A stretch of 64,000 nt of DNA from Psococerastis gibbosa (GCA_963971405.1 OZ020487.1:14047344-14111343); one strand, 5' to 3'; counted from the stretch's first letter, positions 11,188 through 22,744 are shown. The notes: a model not told the origin generated them from the letters alone. A program made the numbers and translations.

Positions 11188-12177
11188 AAATGATATTATA
11201 GATATATACATAAATACATATTTCTATATATTTATATATGTATATATATTTAGATCTTAAAAGTAGCAGAAACTATAGGAGGTTTTTTACTTGCTGCTGA
11301 CCTTACCTACGCCCTTCAGAGCCCTTCTGTCGCTACCGCACACACTGCAACACCTGTTTGGGAATGACGAAAGGTCATACGTACCTCTCATCACTGCTTA
11401 CCTATCTAAGGTCAACCCTCCCCCCCCCCAGCCCCTCTTCAGAATAGTCTAAGCAGAACCTGGGGACTGGGGTTGACAACAACATGAGCGTGGAAGCCCA
11501 GAAGGGTAAAGCGGCAATTTATAAAAATAAAAGAAATAAAAATATATAGTAGTAGTATAAGTATAGTAAATTAAAAATTTTGCCTTAGAGCGTCGCACCT
11601 CAGCCTGTCGTTTTATAGTCCGGACTATCCCATTTAACTAGCCTTATATTCTCCCGAAGTTATCTTGTCCGGTGGTTTTTTGTTATTATCGTCGATCAGA
11701 CGTGACTATAGGTTCATCTTATCCTGGTAGGCCACTGGCAAAACCAACTTCTACCAGCATCTTTCTAAACTGCGACCAATTTTTGAAATGGCTAACTTAT
11801 AAATGAAATAGCCGCTAAAACTTTTATTCCAGCTGTGGCACAGCGACTGCAGATGAGGGGGGAGGGGGGGTCAATGTACATTATAAACTCAGCGATTGGA
11901 ACTAAAAAAAAAAAAAAAAAATTGGAGAGGGAAAAGAACAATTTTGTTGCATAAGATATGAATAAAAAAACTTTCTACAACCTTTCTGCACCAGACCACT
12001 TCACTAAAGTCGTGTTTCTATTTTTGGTACCCACACTGCATACTGTATTCTGCTGTGTAATGTGAATATTCAACTAAAGAGTAAGCAAAGTTTGCAGACG
12101 CCACCTGAGGTCGTGCATACACAATATTAAGCTCTGCATTATTTCTATTCTATTTCGGCATATTTGAACTACGTACA
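11188..12177. other. No recognised feature
   Basis: AT-rich, with (TA)n near 11195-11250, a C-run near 11419-11430 and an A-run near 11905-11921. No gene or repeat family was identified. Confidence 0.4.
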
Positions 12178-12180
12178 TTA

Positions 12181-12330
12181 GGTGGGGCTTCCACCAACGT
12201 CTATAGTGATACTAAATGTAGTTTTGTGTAGTTTTGACGTGGTAGCAGACATTTCTAGGGTGTCTTTAATGTCTGCTACCACGTCAAAACTACATTTACT
12301 ATCACTATTGACGTTGGTAGAATCCCCGCC
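12181..12330. mobile_element. Foldback MITE family 1, TTA duplication
   Basis: A 150-bp hairpin with TTA at 12178-12180 and 12331-12333. Arms share 'gttttgacgtggtagcagac' with the complementary arm and a loop near 12257-12270. Ends are GGTGGGG/CCCCGCC. The core GACGTGGTAGCAGACATT is the family signature. Confidence 0.9.
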
Positions 12331-12383
12331 TTACAGTAAATAGCTAATACCAGCGATGGGCCTTCCATACCTTGCTGTTTAGC

Positions 12384-12597
12384 AGCTGCCTGATCATGGC
12401 GATTATAATACCGGTATTTATTTAATCCCCTGCAGCCTGATCGAGGCGATTATAATACCGGGGTTAAATAAATACCCTAGGATTATAACTGTAAACAAAC
12501 AAATTTTGAATAGCACTTTCCATTACAAAATTATCTTGTTTACATTTTTAATACCAGGGGATTAAATAAATACCGGTATTATAATCGTCTTGATCAC
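12384..12597. mobile_element. Foldback MITE family 2 with duplicated left end
   Basis: Carries the family-2 end (GCCTGATCATGGCGATTATA) twice in tandem on the left (12386 and about 12435), the internal 'aaattttgaatagcacttt' and 'aaaattatcttgtttacatt' blocks, and the complementary end at 12560-12597. The doubled end suggests one copy inserted into, or slipped upon, another. Non-coding. Confidence 0.8.
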
Positions 12598-12603
12598 TCA
12601 TTG

Positions 12604-12655
12604 TAAAAAATAACTTGGAATAGTTTTACGTAAAACTATACCAAGCTATTTTTTA
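12604..12655. repeat. 26-bp palindrome without loop
   Basis: The two 26-base arms are complementary at 24 positions and meet at TTTTAC/GTAAAA with no loop. It directly follows the family-2 element. A pre-miRNA would have a terminal loop, so this is better read as DNA-level palindromic debris. Confidence 0.7.
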
Positions 12656-12998
12656 GAGTGACAGCAAGTTTTACAAAGTTACTAAGGAGACTATTATGTT
12701 TATCCGTCATGATCAGGCCGCAGTAGTGTAACCCTAGGTTAATTTTTATTACTAAACGGCATTGTAGGCCCCCAGGAAATTAACGTACTATATATATCAT
12801 ACTCCCATACGTTTTAAGACACCGTTGAACATACAATATTCTGTTTAAGTTAATCATAGAGAATAAATAAACCCCAGAATTCAAATTTTTGCTGTTTCCA
12901 TTTTACCAGTTCAGCCATTATACTAGATTATCTCATTTACACAAAAACAAACCACAAATGCATGTATAAGGTGTCTTCTCCTTCTTAAAATGCCTCTT

Positions 12999-13390
12999 CT
13001 ATCGAAGATTGGCGACCCTCAGGGCAATCTGGACCTTGGAGACAACTGATCCGAATAGTGAAGTCGTGCTCTCACCAAACCACTGCCTCAGGTTATTCAA
13101 CGTGGATGAAGTTCGTCTTCTGCCGGGTGTCCTTTAGTCCTTCTATCTACCCTTGGATTATTACATGCAGAAGACGTCGTTCCTCATTATATGGCCGAAG
13201 TATGTTAGTTTCCGTTTCTTAACCATTAGCAGCAACTTGGCTTCTGTATCCTTTCGCCTGAGGGCCTCAGCATTAGGGACAAGATCTCTCCAGGACATGC
13301 GCAGAATTCGTCTGTATATCCACATTTCAGTTGCACAAATTCTGTTCTCCATAGCTGTGTCAGCATCTATCCCTCCATATAAGATATAAA
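12999..13390 (-). pseudogene. RTE/CR1-like reverse transcriptase C-terminus, decayed
   Basis: Read on the minus strand, the block starts with YILYGGIDADTAMENR and continues ICATEMWIYRRILRMSW, then KKRKLTYFGHIMRN. This is the conserved stretch after the reverse transcriptase palm in endonuclease-type non-LTR elements (family pattern LYG.E.W...A...R...FE.W.YRR.LRISW and RKL.Y.GH..R). After a stop and a frame change it resumes as GRRRTSSTLNNLRQWFG and ends VSKVQIALRVANLR at the stop near 12999, the usual ORF end of such elements. The catalytic YADD region lies upstream and is missing, so the copy is 5'-truncated and dead. Assignment to the RTE/CR1 group is by recalled pattern. Confidence 0.75.
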
Positions 13391-15546
13391 CCGTATAAAG
13401 CAGCCCATGTGCAATAAGTATGCGCGAATGCGTTTCAAAATGGTGTCTAAAATACTCAATAGATTGGAAAATTGAGTTGAGATTATTTGCATAGGTTAGG
13501 GATCTCCTAGACCTCCCCTTTCGTGTTCGGTGTTCCTTCCGAATCAGAAATTTCCTGTTCCTATCTGCTGCAACACTGCGGAACCCCTGTCAGCATAGTC
13601 GGGAATGTGGAATTCATTTTGCTGTTCGCACTAACTTTATTATCAGCTAATTTTGTAGGCCATCCAAAAACCACCAAAACAATGTCAAGAGGTTTAGGAA
13701 GCGGGATAAGATATACTGTATGTAATCCTACAGGCTGATTTTACTAGGTATTACCGCATTCGAAAGTGTGCCAAAATGTATTGTGAATATGAAAACAAAA
13801 TCCACATGGGAAGAGAGACCCCTGTACTCCCCTCTCTACAAAAATATGTTTTGTCGCCAAAACCTAAGTTTCGTCACTGTGTATTAGCATACTAAAATAA
13901 AATGTGCAGCATATAAAAATCTATGCAATGTTCGTGCGGGTAATTTTGAAAAATGTCCTCTGCAAGAGACCCCAGGACATCTCTCTTTTCGAATTCCAAA
14001 TCCACCCCCAGCAACAGCGGGAGACATTCATTTTCCATTATATTATAAATTTTAAATTTAAATAAACCCTATCCTTGAGGTGGAAAAGTTCTTATTTAGG
14101 CAGTGATACCCTGAGCATGGGTAAAGCAGCAAAGTCAAAATTTTCCTTGAACATTTAAGCTTAAAACCGGACAGTATTACAAACAGTATATGTACAGTAC
14201 ATAGCATACTGCAGGACTACAAAGAAAAGAGATGTCCGGATGAATTTCCATTTTAATTTGATAACGCTTACTGCTGTTTGTGAATTGCTTACACAGTTAC
14301 ATATTATGAAAGGTAGTAAGGCTCTGTTTACATATGCCTGAGCAAGCGCTACTTCTCAACTTTTACCGGATATTGAATCATCACAACCCTGTCAGAAATG
14401 CTTCAAAATTATACAAAACATTTTCAATTTATCCCCCTTTAGAAACTCATTTTCATCTGACACTTTTATCCAAAACGATCTTTCACTATTTTGGGCTTTG
14501 TATGTACCTACTGTGCGTGTAAGATACCTATTTTGTATACATTTGTAAGACACGTACATCACAGTCACTGATCTAATTATTATCCAAAGCATTTTGTACA
14601 CCTATTTATATATTATTATATAGTATATGTATTATGTATTTTCATTTTGTTTTATTTAAATTTAGGGGCGGGACTCTTTCGAGTGTATACGCCATGTTAT
14701 TATGAACAATTAATACTTACGCCCCTAATAGTAGGGTCTAGGGTCACTGACAAATCCGGGCCTAAGTATATATATGTATATATGATATATACAATATTCT
14801 ATATATTTTATGGTAGCCTACAGGAGAAATATGCGCCAAATATACCTGAGCACCCATACGCTGTTATAAAGGCAGATATTATAACCATACCCCTTCTATT
14901 TGCCTCTCCTCGGGTAAAATTGTCAAAAGGCATAAAGTTCTAAATCACATTAAACCCAGTTAAAGGTAACAACGTTTGGCCATTATTTAAATTAGTGCGC
15001 GTATAATAGACCCAAGCCATACATGTTTCACATTTCTCTTGTCTGCAGCAGTCGATTTATTTCTCGCGCCGGCCGCCATTTTGAAAATTGCTTTGCGTAA
15101 TTCCCGCGCATTTTATTACAGTCAATTTCTTTTTATTCGCGTCGGCTCTCCATGTGCGGTTAAATGGGCTGTATTCCATGTGAAGCAGACGACATTGTCA
15201 TTACCGTGCAAGTTCAACCAGATGTGACGGTGCTGCAGCGGTTAATGCTGCTGTTGGCTGCTGCCCAGTCTGCAATTTTACGATGTACCGTTAAATGGTA
15301 TGAGGTTTCTTTCTAATGTCCCCCTTCAATTTCCCCCACTTGAATTTTCCAGTAGTTCCAGGTGGTCGAGACTGTTTTATATAACAGTATAGTAGTTGTA
15401 ACCTTTTGATGGTATTCTCATGGGTTACATCTTAATAATTTAATGCACCATGCTAGTGAGCCTACCCAAGCTATAGGTACGAAATTCAATTGGGTGATTA
15501 AGCCACGGCCTGTTATTGATTGTGATATGTCTAACGCGCTCTAATC
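13391..15546. other. No recognised feature
   Basis: AT-rich DNA with a (TA)-rich stretch near 14768-14810. Several 60-98 codon ORFs lack splice framing and family likeness. Confidence 0.4.
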
Positions 15547-15704
15547 TTTTTTTTAAGGTTAATTGCTTGCAAACATGTATCCGATTTACCTCTTCAGTCG
15601 CCTTTGTAGGTTACTACCCGTGTTGAGTTACGACAGGCCTCTAATCGCATGGCTTGCAGAGACTCGCATAAGTACAAGCACGCCACCAACTTGCCATCGA
15701 AGTC
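15547..15704 (-). mobile_element. SINE-C (tRNA-derived, poly-A) copy
   Basis: On the minus strand it begins with the head 'gacttcgatggcaagttgg', an A-box-like TGGCAAGTTGG, then about 30 bases later the B-box-like TATGCGAGTCTCTGC. It ends with 'gattaacct'-type sequence and an A-run (T-run at 15547-15554 on the plus strand). Five other copies share this order. Confidence 0.7.
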
Positions 15705-15734
15705 AAACCCACATCTTTTTCATCTGTTATTTTG

Positions 15735-15891
15735 CTTTTTTTTAAGGATTAATTGATTACAGGCAATTTAATGAATGTTTCCGATTGTCTTCTTCAGTCG
15801 CCCCATATCTAATAGGTACTTATTGTGTCGAGTTACGATACGATCGCAAGGTGTGTAGAGACTCGCACATGTACAGGCATCAAAGCCGATT
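15735..15891 (-). mobile_element. SINE-C copy, second of a tandem pair
   Basis: Same orientation as the previous copy and only 30 bp away, with its own A-run (T-run at 15735-15743) and the B-box-like GTGCGAGTCTCTACAC. The head is more degraded than in its neighbour. Confidence 0.65.
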
Positions 15892-15928
15892 GTACATTTT
15901 AACCCTATGAGTTTTTTTGCCGTCCAAT

Positions 15929-16704
15929 CAGTGGCGGATTAAACAAAAAGTTTTGGGAGGGGCGGATCTTATTACTTTGAAAAGCATGTGCCCCCATTCC
16001 GACGTTGTCGTTGCCACTAGCATTGCTTGAAAAGCCAATGCGCCTGATGTAGATAGGCACCAATGGCGGGTCGGGGAAAAATTAGACAACATAAGTGCAA
16101 AATAGTGCGGTTTTATGCATTTTTACAGCAAAATTATAGATGTTTTTTAAAAAGCAAACAAAACAATGCTTTTAAAATGCTTATTCGCACATTTCTGGAA
16201 ACAGGGGGGCCCGGGAGTCTCCCCCGGGGGAAAAATTTGAAAATATATGTGCAAAATACTGGGGTTTACGCATTTCAACAGTAGTTAAGTATAGATTTTA
16301 AAGCTTACAAAGGAATGCTTTAATGCTTATTCATATTGCTGGAAATATGGGGCCCGGGGGTTACCCCCGGTGGAAAATATGAAAATGTAAGTGCCAAATA
16401 CTGGGGTTTACGCATTTCAACAGCAGTAACAGTAGTTTGGACACAGTCCCAGGCCACGGTGTGGGCCCATAGGACAGTGGACCTCCTGATTATAGTGGAT
16501 TCCGAACCACTTGGGAAACACAGTGAAGTCACACGATTAGTTCGGAGGTGACCAGGACAAGTCCTACCATGTTTCCCTACCGGCACTGTGCACACGACCA
16601 AGTTATCTGCAGCTTTGAACATGCTTTAGTCCGCTGGATTTAACTTGGTATGGCGGCCGGCTACAGCAGTTAAGTATAGATCTTACTTCTTTAATCCGCC
16701 ACTG
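15929..16704. mobile_element. hAT-type non-autonomous element, perfect 8-bp duplication
   Basis: Ends CAGTGGCGGATTAAA (left and, complemented, right) are flanked by CGTCCAAT at 15921-15928 and 16705-16712, an exact 8-bp target duplication characteristic of hAT transposons. The interior holds two to three tandem modules ending in GC-rich palindromes (CCCGGGAGTCTCCCCCGGGG type at ~16205-16235 and ~16350-16372) and carries a nested SINE-B. No transposase is encoded. Confidence 0.9.
16428..16662 (-). mobile_element. SINE-B inserted in the hAT element
   Basis: A 235-bp insertion flanked by ACAGCAGT at 16420-16427 and 16663-16670. An uninterrupted version of the host sequence occurs in the same element near 16275 ('catttcaacagtagttaag'). 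On the minus strand it contains the B-box-like GTTCGGAATCC and ends in a TAC/CTA-type tract. It is nearly identical to the 55.1 kb copy, so both are fairly young. Confidence 0.85.
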
Positions 16705-17082
16705 CGTCCAATACGCCACTATACTGCGTTACTTGGCCTACATTATAGAAGCCCATCTGCATCAGCAGACATTAGGTACACTTGTTATTCATTCCAGGGC
16801 CGTAGCCTGGGGGGGGGGGGGCTAGGCCCCCAAACGTTCTGTCGCGCCCCCCAAGAAGGAATAAAGTAAAGGACAGTTAACAGTTAACACTATTGGGCTT
16901 CGAAAAGAAAAGGGTGAAAATTTTAGACCCCGAAGAGTTTTGTAGAAATTTTAGCAAAACCAAAACACGGCGGCTGCAATTGTGCTGATTTTGGACAATG
17001 ATTATTTGTAATTGTTGATTTATAGGCCTACCTAGTCCATTGTCAATTTCTTTTTGAAAAAATGAAGGGACAATTTTTTTTA

Positions 17083-17268
17083 ACTACAAGTAAAACTTGT
17101 ATTTATTTATTTTGTTGTTTTGAGAAATGACAATTTGTGATGAAACTACAAGTAAAACTTGTATTTATTTATTTTGTTGTTTTGAGAAATGACAATTTGT
17201 GATGAAACTACAAGTAAAACTTGTATTTATTTATTTTGTTGTTTTGAGAAATGACAATTTGTGATGAA
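17083..17268. repeat. 62-bp tandem repeat, three units
   Basis: Units start at 17083, 17145 and 17207, each beginning ACTACAAGTAAAACTTGTAT, itself a small palindrome (ACAAGTAAAACTTGT). The units are almost identical, so the expansion is recent relative to the element. Confidence 0.95.
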
Positions 17269-17384
17269 ACTCAAAACCGGGGGGCTAAGCTATTAGCCCC
17301 CCCCCCCCAGAATTTCTAGTGACAAAGACGTTGATAGTCAGTGATAGCTTTAATCAATGGTACAATCTCAACAGTATTGCTTGC

Positions 17385-17740
17385 AAAATGCGTAAAACCT
17401 CACTAATTTGGGCCTATTTATCAATTTTCCTTCTCCGGGGGAGACCCCCGGCCCCCCTTCCTCCGGGGGTTTAATTTGCGTAAAACCTCACTAATTTGGG
17501 CCTATTTATCAATCTTTTCACCGGGGGAGACCCCCGGGCCCCCCATTCTCCAGGGTGTAAAATGCGGAAAACTTCACTAATTTGAACTCATTTGTCCATT
17601 TTTTTCTCCATGGGGTACCCCCGGGCGCCCCTTTCTCCAGGGGATAAAGTGCGTAAAACCTCGCTAATTTGGGCCTATTTATCAATTTTTTTCTCCGAGG
17701 GATGGAAATCTTGGGGTCTTCCAGCCCCCCCCCCCCCAGA
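17385..17740. repeat. Four-unit GC-palindrome minisatellite module
   Basis: Each unit begins GCGTAAAACCTCACTAATTT (or a variant), runs through 'gggcctatttatcaatttt', and ends with an oligo-G/oligo-C palindrome such as CCGGGGGAGACCCCCGG. The same module occurs in the hAT elements at 15.9, 23.9, 35.2, 40.9 and 57.5 kb and as an orphan at 56.13 kb. Confidence 0.85.
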
Positions 17741-18259
17741 AATTTTGGTAATTTACGCCAATGGGTACATAGTTAGATATTAATGGTGAGACCTATCTCA
17801 TGTTTACCATAACATAATGCCTGCCTTGGATTCACGGATAATAGCTTAGATGTGATTATGACAACCCAAAAAACCTAGCCCCCCCCAAAAGGTTAACGAG
17901 CCCCCCTAATGCTTTTCTCAGCGCTACGGCCCTGATTCATTCACACCAAAAGCAATCTAAAAACCATTTCATTTTAGCCTAAAACAAGAACATGTTAAGG
18001 TAGGTAACGTATACAAGTATATAGTGCACTAAATATCAAAAACGCAAATGAGTTTGTCTTCAGGGCTCTGCTTTGAAAATGAAATATAAAGTATCTGATC
18101 GTCTACCTGTTGAAAATGGAGAAGGGAGCCGTTAACCGCCTAGGGTTGTAGAAATATTGGAGAAAATGAAGCAAAGTGTGGAATTTCACCAGCATTTTTT
18201 AAATAATTTTAATTCCTACATTTAGTGCCGATCCGACGATGATAGGCTACTTAACATTG

Positions 18260-18560
18260 GAGTGACGCTTGTTCTGCTATTATTATTATTATTGTTGTTA
18301 ATTTTGTAAATATATGCTCCTTGTCCAGGGAATACTGGGCAGGGAAAAGAAAGAAAGAAAAAACTATAAATAAATAAATAAATAATAAAAAATAACTGTT
18401 TAGCAGCCGTGTAAAAGCCTTTTGTCCCAATCTAGCGCTAGCTTGTGGATGCGGGATAGTAATACTATGTATTGTCATTTTTTTTGTAAATACAGTGTAT
18501 GCTCCTTGTCCATGGAATACTGGGCAAGGAAAAAGAAAGAAAAAAGAGTTATTATTCAAT
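18260..18560. repeat. Two copies of a 'ctccttgtcc' tail-like repeat
   Basis: Copies at about 18298-18362 and 18480-18547 share 'tgctccttgtcca', 'ggaatactgggca' and an A/G-rich 'gaaagaaagaaa' end. The purine-rich 3' end suggests retroposon tails. An (ATT)n run lies at 18279-18292. A third weak piece is near 18650. Confidence 0.55.
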
Positions 18561-18958
18561 TGGCTGACATAGTCACATAGTTAGCTTACATGGGGTGATT
18601 TAATAATAATGATTTATGATAATGATCACTTTACTTTTTTCACTTTTTTTCCTTGCCCATTTTGAAAAAAGAAAAAAATACAGGCTACATATAATTATCA
18701 CGCTCAAGCCTTCGCTTAATGAGCGATCTTAGGGATCTTACAATAATACGAAATAATAATGATAATAATAAAAATGTATTTCAGGCTTTCACAGATTCCC
18801 AAATTAAAATTTAAAGGCAAACTAGACATTCTGTTTGTGAGGGCTTGAGTATTCCTGCTGTCTTTAATTTCCAATAAAACAGGATCAACTCAGAAAATAA
18901 TAAAATCAAATCGAGAAGACGAGAAGCTTGAATTGTCTTATTCTTCTTTGGTTTTAAT

Positions 18959-19203
18959 CTAACGATTGGTTTGCAGCAAATTTTTCCACCTCCTTCTCCA
19001 CTCCTCCCTGTGTTGGGCCGTTCTCTTTAGTTCCAAGTAGGTTCCGCATCTCATATCTTTCTTGAGGTCTTCTGCTTACGCCTTCCTTGGTCGCCCTCTT
19101 GCATTGGTGCCTTCGATTGTGTCTTCTATTATGGTGCTTAGGAGTTCTTCTTGTCTGATCAGGTGACCCATCCATTTTGCTCTTCTCACCAAAATGGAGG
19201 TAA
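18959..19203 (-). pseudogene. RTE-like LINE ORF C-terminal fragment
   Basis: The minus strand reads VRRAKWMGHLIRQEE, then LLSTIIEDTIEGTNARGRPR, KA-stop-AEDLKKDMRCGTYLELK, and RTAQHREEWRRRWKNLLQTN before a terminal stop. The GRGRPRK.W.D...D and L...R..WR patterns are the usual C-terminal end of RTE/CR1-type reverse transcriptase ORFs. The conserved Trp after GRPRKA is replaced by a stop codon, so the copy is dead. The 9.1 kb fragment belongs to the same group. Confidence 0.8.
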
Positions 19204-21672
19204 TTATGGATCTTTTATCGTTTTAGCTTGAATTGACACTTTATTAAAAAAATGATTAGGCTATAACTTACTTAGCTTATTTTATAGTAGTTTCTTTGTG
19301 ATTAAATTAAAATCGAAATAAATTTCTAATGTTTCACGTATAATTAATCATATTTACTAGCGTCTTCGGATAATACAATAGATGCAATGCAATTGAAAAG
19401 AAAGTGTTATGTCTTCGGCAGTAATTAAAAACCTACTGCATCTGATTCACGTTCGCGATGCGTCCGATTGTTTCACAGTACAACTATTAAAGGTACAGGT
19501 ATAGGGCCTAGGTGGGGATATCTCATAAGAATAGGTTGCTGTGCTGATATAATTCTTGAAAAACTCCACAAAAAAAAAAACTGACCTACACAGTAAAGAA
19601 AAAAAAATTCGTAAACGCTGAACATAAATTAGCTCTCAAAATCAGCTTTTAATGTGCAACTCGAATAAAAGAAAGCGAAAACATTGCGTTATAAAGAAAA
19701 GGAAAGGACTGAAATTGAAATTGCGCGGGAGAATTAGAGCCCAAGAGAGTAGGGCGGAAACGGAAACGCAATTTGCAATTTTCGCGGTCATTATTCAAAC
19801 TGTCGCACAGTGTCGTACGGCCTACATTTAGTCGTATGCTTCAGCTATTAGGCGCGGGTAGCTTCGTTAATCGCTCTCATTAAAATGGTTATTACTTCTG
19901 CCACCAGGTGTCGCAAATTTTATGAAAGCGTGGCCTTTATGCCTGATGGGATAACGGAGCCATTTTTGTTTGAAATTGGTAGGATCATTCTGCGGCAGAA
20001 AGGGGGGGGGGGGTGGCATAGTTTTAATGAGTTCACTGTGAATGAGAGGCTTTATGAGGGGGTAAGACATGCCCTCTTCACATTTCTCCTTCTGCTGCAA
20101 AATAATATGGGTATTCCCTTTTTTTTACTGTGGTAGTTAGTAGTGGAGCGTGCATTTTTGTAAGGCGTGCAATGCCGCATTACTCACAACAAATCCTTAG
20201 AATGTGTTAAGAGCTTCGTTGAAATCTATAGGAAGCGGCGAGCAAATACGATTGTGTGAGCATTACGTTATCAACGCTATGCCAAGGTCAACCTATTCCT
20301 CAGGGACCTGGAAGAACAGTATGGAAGTATGGATGTGTCTGTAAGAGTGCTCCGAATGTAAGAGTTAGGCTATTATCCCTGATGTTTACAGGAATATCTG
20401 AACATTCGTCACTTGCACCTCTGTGTCACGTAGAATGTCACCCATCGTCGCCTGGGGTGGCCATGCCTCGGACAACATATAAATCTGCTCTGACTGCTCA
20501 ACTGAGCGTAGTTATACAATAGGTACCGTATTTAATATAGTAAAACTGCGCTGAACTAGAGGGTATGGCATATAATTCAACTTACCATGACTTTTCTGCT
20601 GTGACGTCGTGCTCAACTGAGCGTAGTTGCACGGTAGGTAATGCATTTAATAGTAAAACTTCATTGCTACGTTTTACAGTCACTTTGTTTCAAAGAAAGT
20701 CTTCAGTAAGCAGAATAGAACTGAAGACAACTTTCGTGTAAATAAAAGGGACCATGTGAGCTTTTGTTTTGGTATAAAAAAGAATAAAAGGGTCCCGTAA
20801 GCTGTGTTATGAGCGAGACAATGGGATTTGACAAAGGCCATAATAATAAGGGACGTATTGTTTTTTATGGCCATCTCCGACTCCAATTTCGTCAATTTTT
20901 ATGAGCTGGCCTTCATAAAAGTTATAACTCGTCGACTTCATAAAAATATTAGCGTGGAAATGAACATCTTTCTTGTTTACGATTTCGCTAAATAACGTTC
21001 GCCACATCTACCGCGATTCGATTCCGAACATTCAAGTCATTTTAATCTATAGCGTAAGGGCACGTTGCGATGCATCCGATTATTTTACTTTTATAGATTA
21101 GGTGTAAAGGTACCTACCTGATGGATAGCAGCTAGGGGCTACCTGGCAAGTATAGATACATGCTTTTCTGCTGAATCTACTGTTACGCAGGTTTGTCGGT
21201 TAGTTATTGTTAGTGGTCATCAAATTCTAGATCAAGTTGTCCGATTAGATACATACTGCATATATTACACATTATAAGTCACATGCCTATTAATGTTTTA
21301 TATTCCAAAGAGCAGATTTTATGTGCCCTAATTAGTAATTCAAAGTCCTAACTATTATACGTTCCGCATTATGGTGAATGCAATTAATCAAAAGCAAATT
21401 AGAATAAACTTAAACAGTTTCGCGTATAATTGGAACATTTGCATTAATTTGATATTAATATAAACAAAGCAAATGTTTATTTAATCCCAGTTTCTCCTCA
21501 ATACCATGCATACTCACCCCCTACTGGTTTTCCATGGTAGCTTAATTATTTCGAAATTTATTTCAAGCTGTGCTGCATACCTATAGCATCAGTCTGAAAA
21601 TTTTTAGTGCAGGGTCGTAAATTCTCGGATTGACTTTCATTGTACACAACACAATAATTGTAACCTACCTTA
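19204..21672. other. Mostly unannotated; short direct repeat near 20.5 kb
   Basis: Two ~55-bp direct copies at about 20494-20546 and 20607-20660 share 'gctcaactgagcgtagtt' and 'taggta'. A G-run lies at 20001-20011. Otherwise nothing was recognised; ORFs of up to 91 codons lack support. Confidence 0.4.
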
Positions 21673-21850
21673 GGTGCCTATTCCCTCTGTCTATAATTCG
21701 TCATTTGTGCATCAAAAATTGATGAGATGTTTGTTTTAAGGAGAATATTGTGTAGATACTTAACTTATCAATTATAAATTAAGTTATAATATGGTAGAGA
21801 CTTATTATTGATGCACAAATGACGGATTATTGACAGATGGAATAGCTACC
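21673..21850. mobile_element. TIR MITE, ends GGTGCCTATTCC / GGTAGCTATTCC
   Basis: About 45 bp of inverted terminal similarity ('ctgtctataattcgtcattt' against complemented 'ctgtcaataatccgtcattt', then 'gtgcatca') encloses a short AT-rich centre. A TTA precedes the left end; the right flank reads TTG. The GGYGCC..ATTCC ends resemble family 1, suggesting a related PIF/Harbinger-type origin. Confidence 0.75.
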
Positions 21851-21855
21851 TTGCT

Positions 21856-22032
21856 GCAGCCTGATCATGGCGATTATAATACCGGTATTTATTTAATCCC
21901 CTGGTATTAAAATGTAAACAAACACATTTTGAATAGCACTTTCCAGTTTCCATTATAAAATTATCTTGTTTACATTTTTAACACCAGGGGATTAAATAAA
22001 TACCGGTATTATAATCGCCATGATTAGGCTGC
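21856..22032. mobile_element. Foldback MITE family 2, clean copy
   Basis: A 177-bp palindromic element abutting the previous MITE. Arms begin GCAGCCTGATCATGGCGATT and continue through 'ataccggtatttatttaatc', 'ccctggt' and 'atgtaaacaaac'. The centre holds 'ttttgaatagcactttcca'. Right arm is complementary over most of its length. No flanking duplication could be fixed. Confidence 0.85.
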
Positions 22033-22530
22033 TGGTTTCGAAACGCACTGATGAATATAACTTTGACAACGCGAGATCTTCTTTATACTCAGGATTGTGC
22101 CTAGATATAAATTTTAGCGTTTTCATGGTAATTTTCCTTGTTATGAGCCACCCTGCCTCGCTTGAGTCTACAGAGGGGGTGGATTACTGTTCTGAAACAT
22201 ATTCTACGCAATGTAATATTAGCAAACAAGATATTATATATCAATGGCGGGAAAGAATACCGGAGCTATTATGACTAATTTCTTAGCAAATGGTTCTGGA
22301 TAAAAAGTCTCTACGAAACAAATAATGAAGAGCAGTTTCAATTCCTTAAAAAATGGCCTAAATACCGCTCTAAAGAAAGGCTGAAAGAAAGCCTATCTCA
22401 TAGCAGATCGAAACAAAAAATTCGGACTCTCCAACTGGGTCAGAAACTTTCTTTCCCTCGCAGTTTATAAAAATTGCCACAAAAAAAATGTGAGGCAACT
22501 TCCCACTCAAACATCGGAAAACTATAATTT
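22033..22530. other. No recognised feature
   Basis: An 84-codon open frame (22020-22274) starts inside the preceding MITE, which argues against it. Nothing else was recognised. Confidence 0.35.
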
Positions 22531-22744
22531 CACGTGGAATTCCCATCCTTTGTGCCGGTTGACACGTGTAAATTCCTTCTCTTTAGCACGTGCACATTCC
22601 ACCGGTGGTGTGTTCTTTTTTTGCACGTGTGGCATGTGTAGAGCACTCGTCAGGAATCTTTTCTGCTGCTGCGGGCGGACGTGCTCAACATATTTTGAAT
22701 TTTATTTTCCTCAGTAGGTATTACGATCTCATTTTACGCACGTG
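22531..22744. promoter_or_regulatory. Cluster of five CACGTG E-boxes
   Basis: CACGTG occurs at 22531, 22563, 22587, 22624 and 22739. Four of the five are followed two to three bases later by AATTCC, ATTCC or AATTTC. For AT-rich DNA, five palindromic CACGTG hexamers in 214 bp is far more than expected. CACGTG is the canonical site of bHLH factors such as Myc/Max and Clock/Cycle; that factors bind here is inference. No adjacent promoter or gene is recognised. It could instead be a decayed short tandem repeat. Confidence 0.35.

Larger units (their letters stand above)
16795..17934. mobile_element. hAT-type non-autonomous element, 1,140 bp, perfect duplication
   Basis: Ends CAGGGCCGTAGCCTG and (complemented) CAGGGCCGTAGCGCTG are flanked by ATTCATTC at 16787-16794 and 17935-17942. 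It contains G/C homopolymer runs just inside each end, a three-unit 62-bp tandem array and four copies of a GCGTAAAACCTCACTAATTT module with GC-rich palindromes. No protein-coding remnant was seen, so movement would need transposase from elsewhere. Confidence 0.9.

Noticed and set aside
12604-12655. Hairpin as a microRNA precursor
   Set aside because: It has no terminal loop and adjoins a palindromic MITE.
22020-22274. 84-codon ORF with a hydrophobic stretch resembling a signal peptide
   Set aside because: Its start lies in the arm of a family-2 foldback element, and there is no promoter, splice or family evidence.
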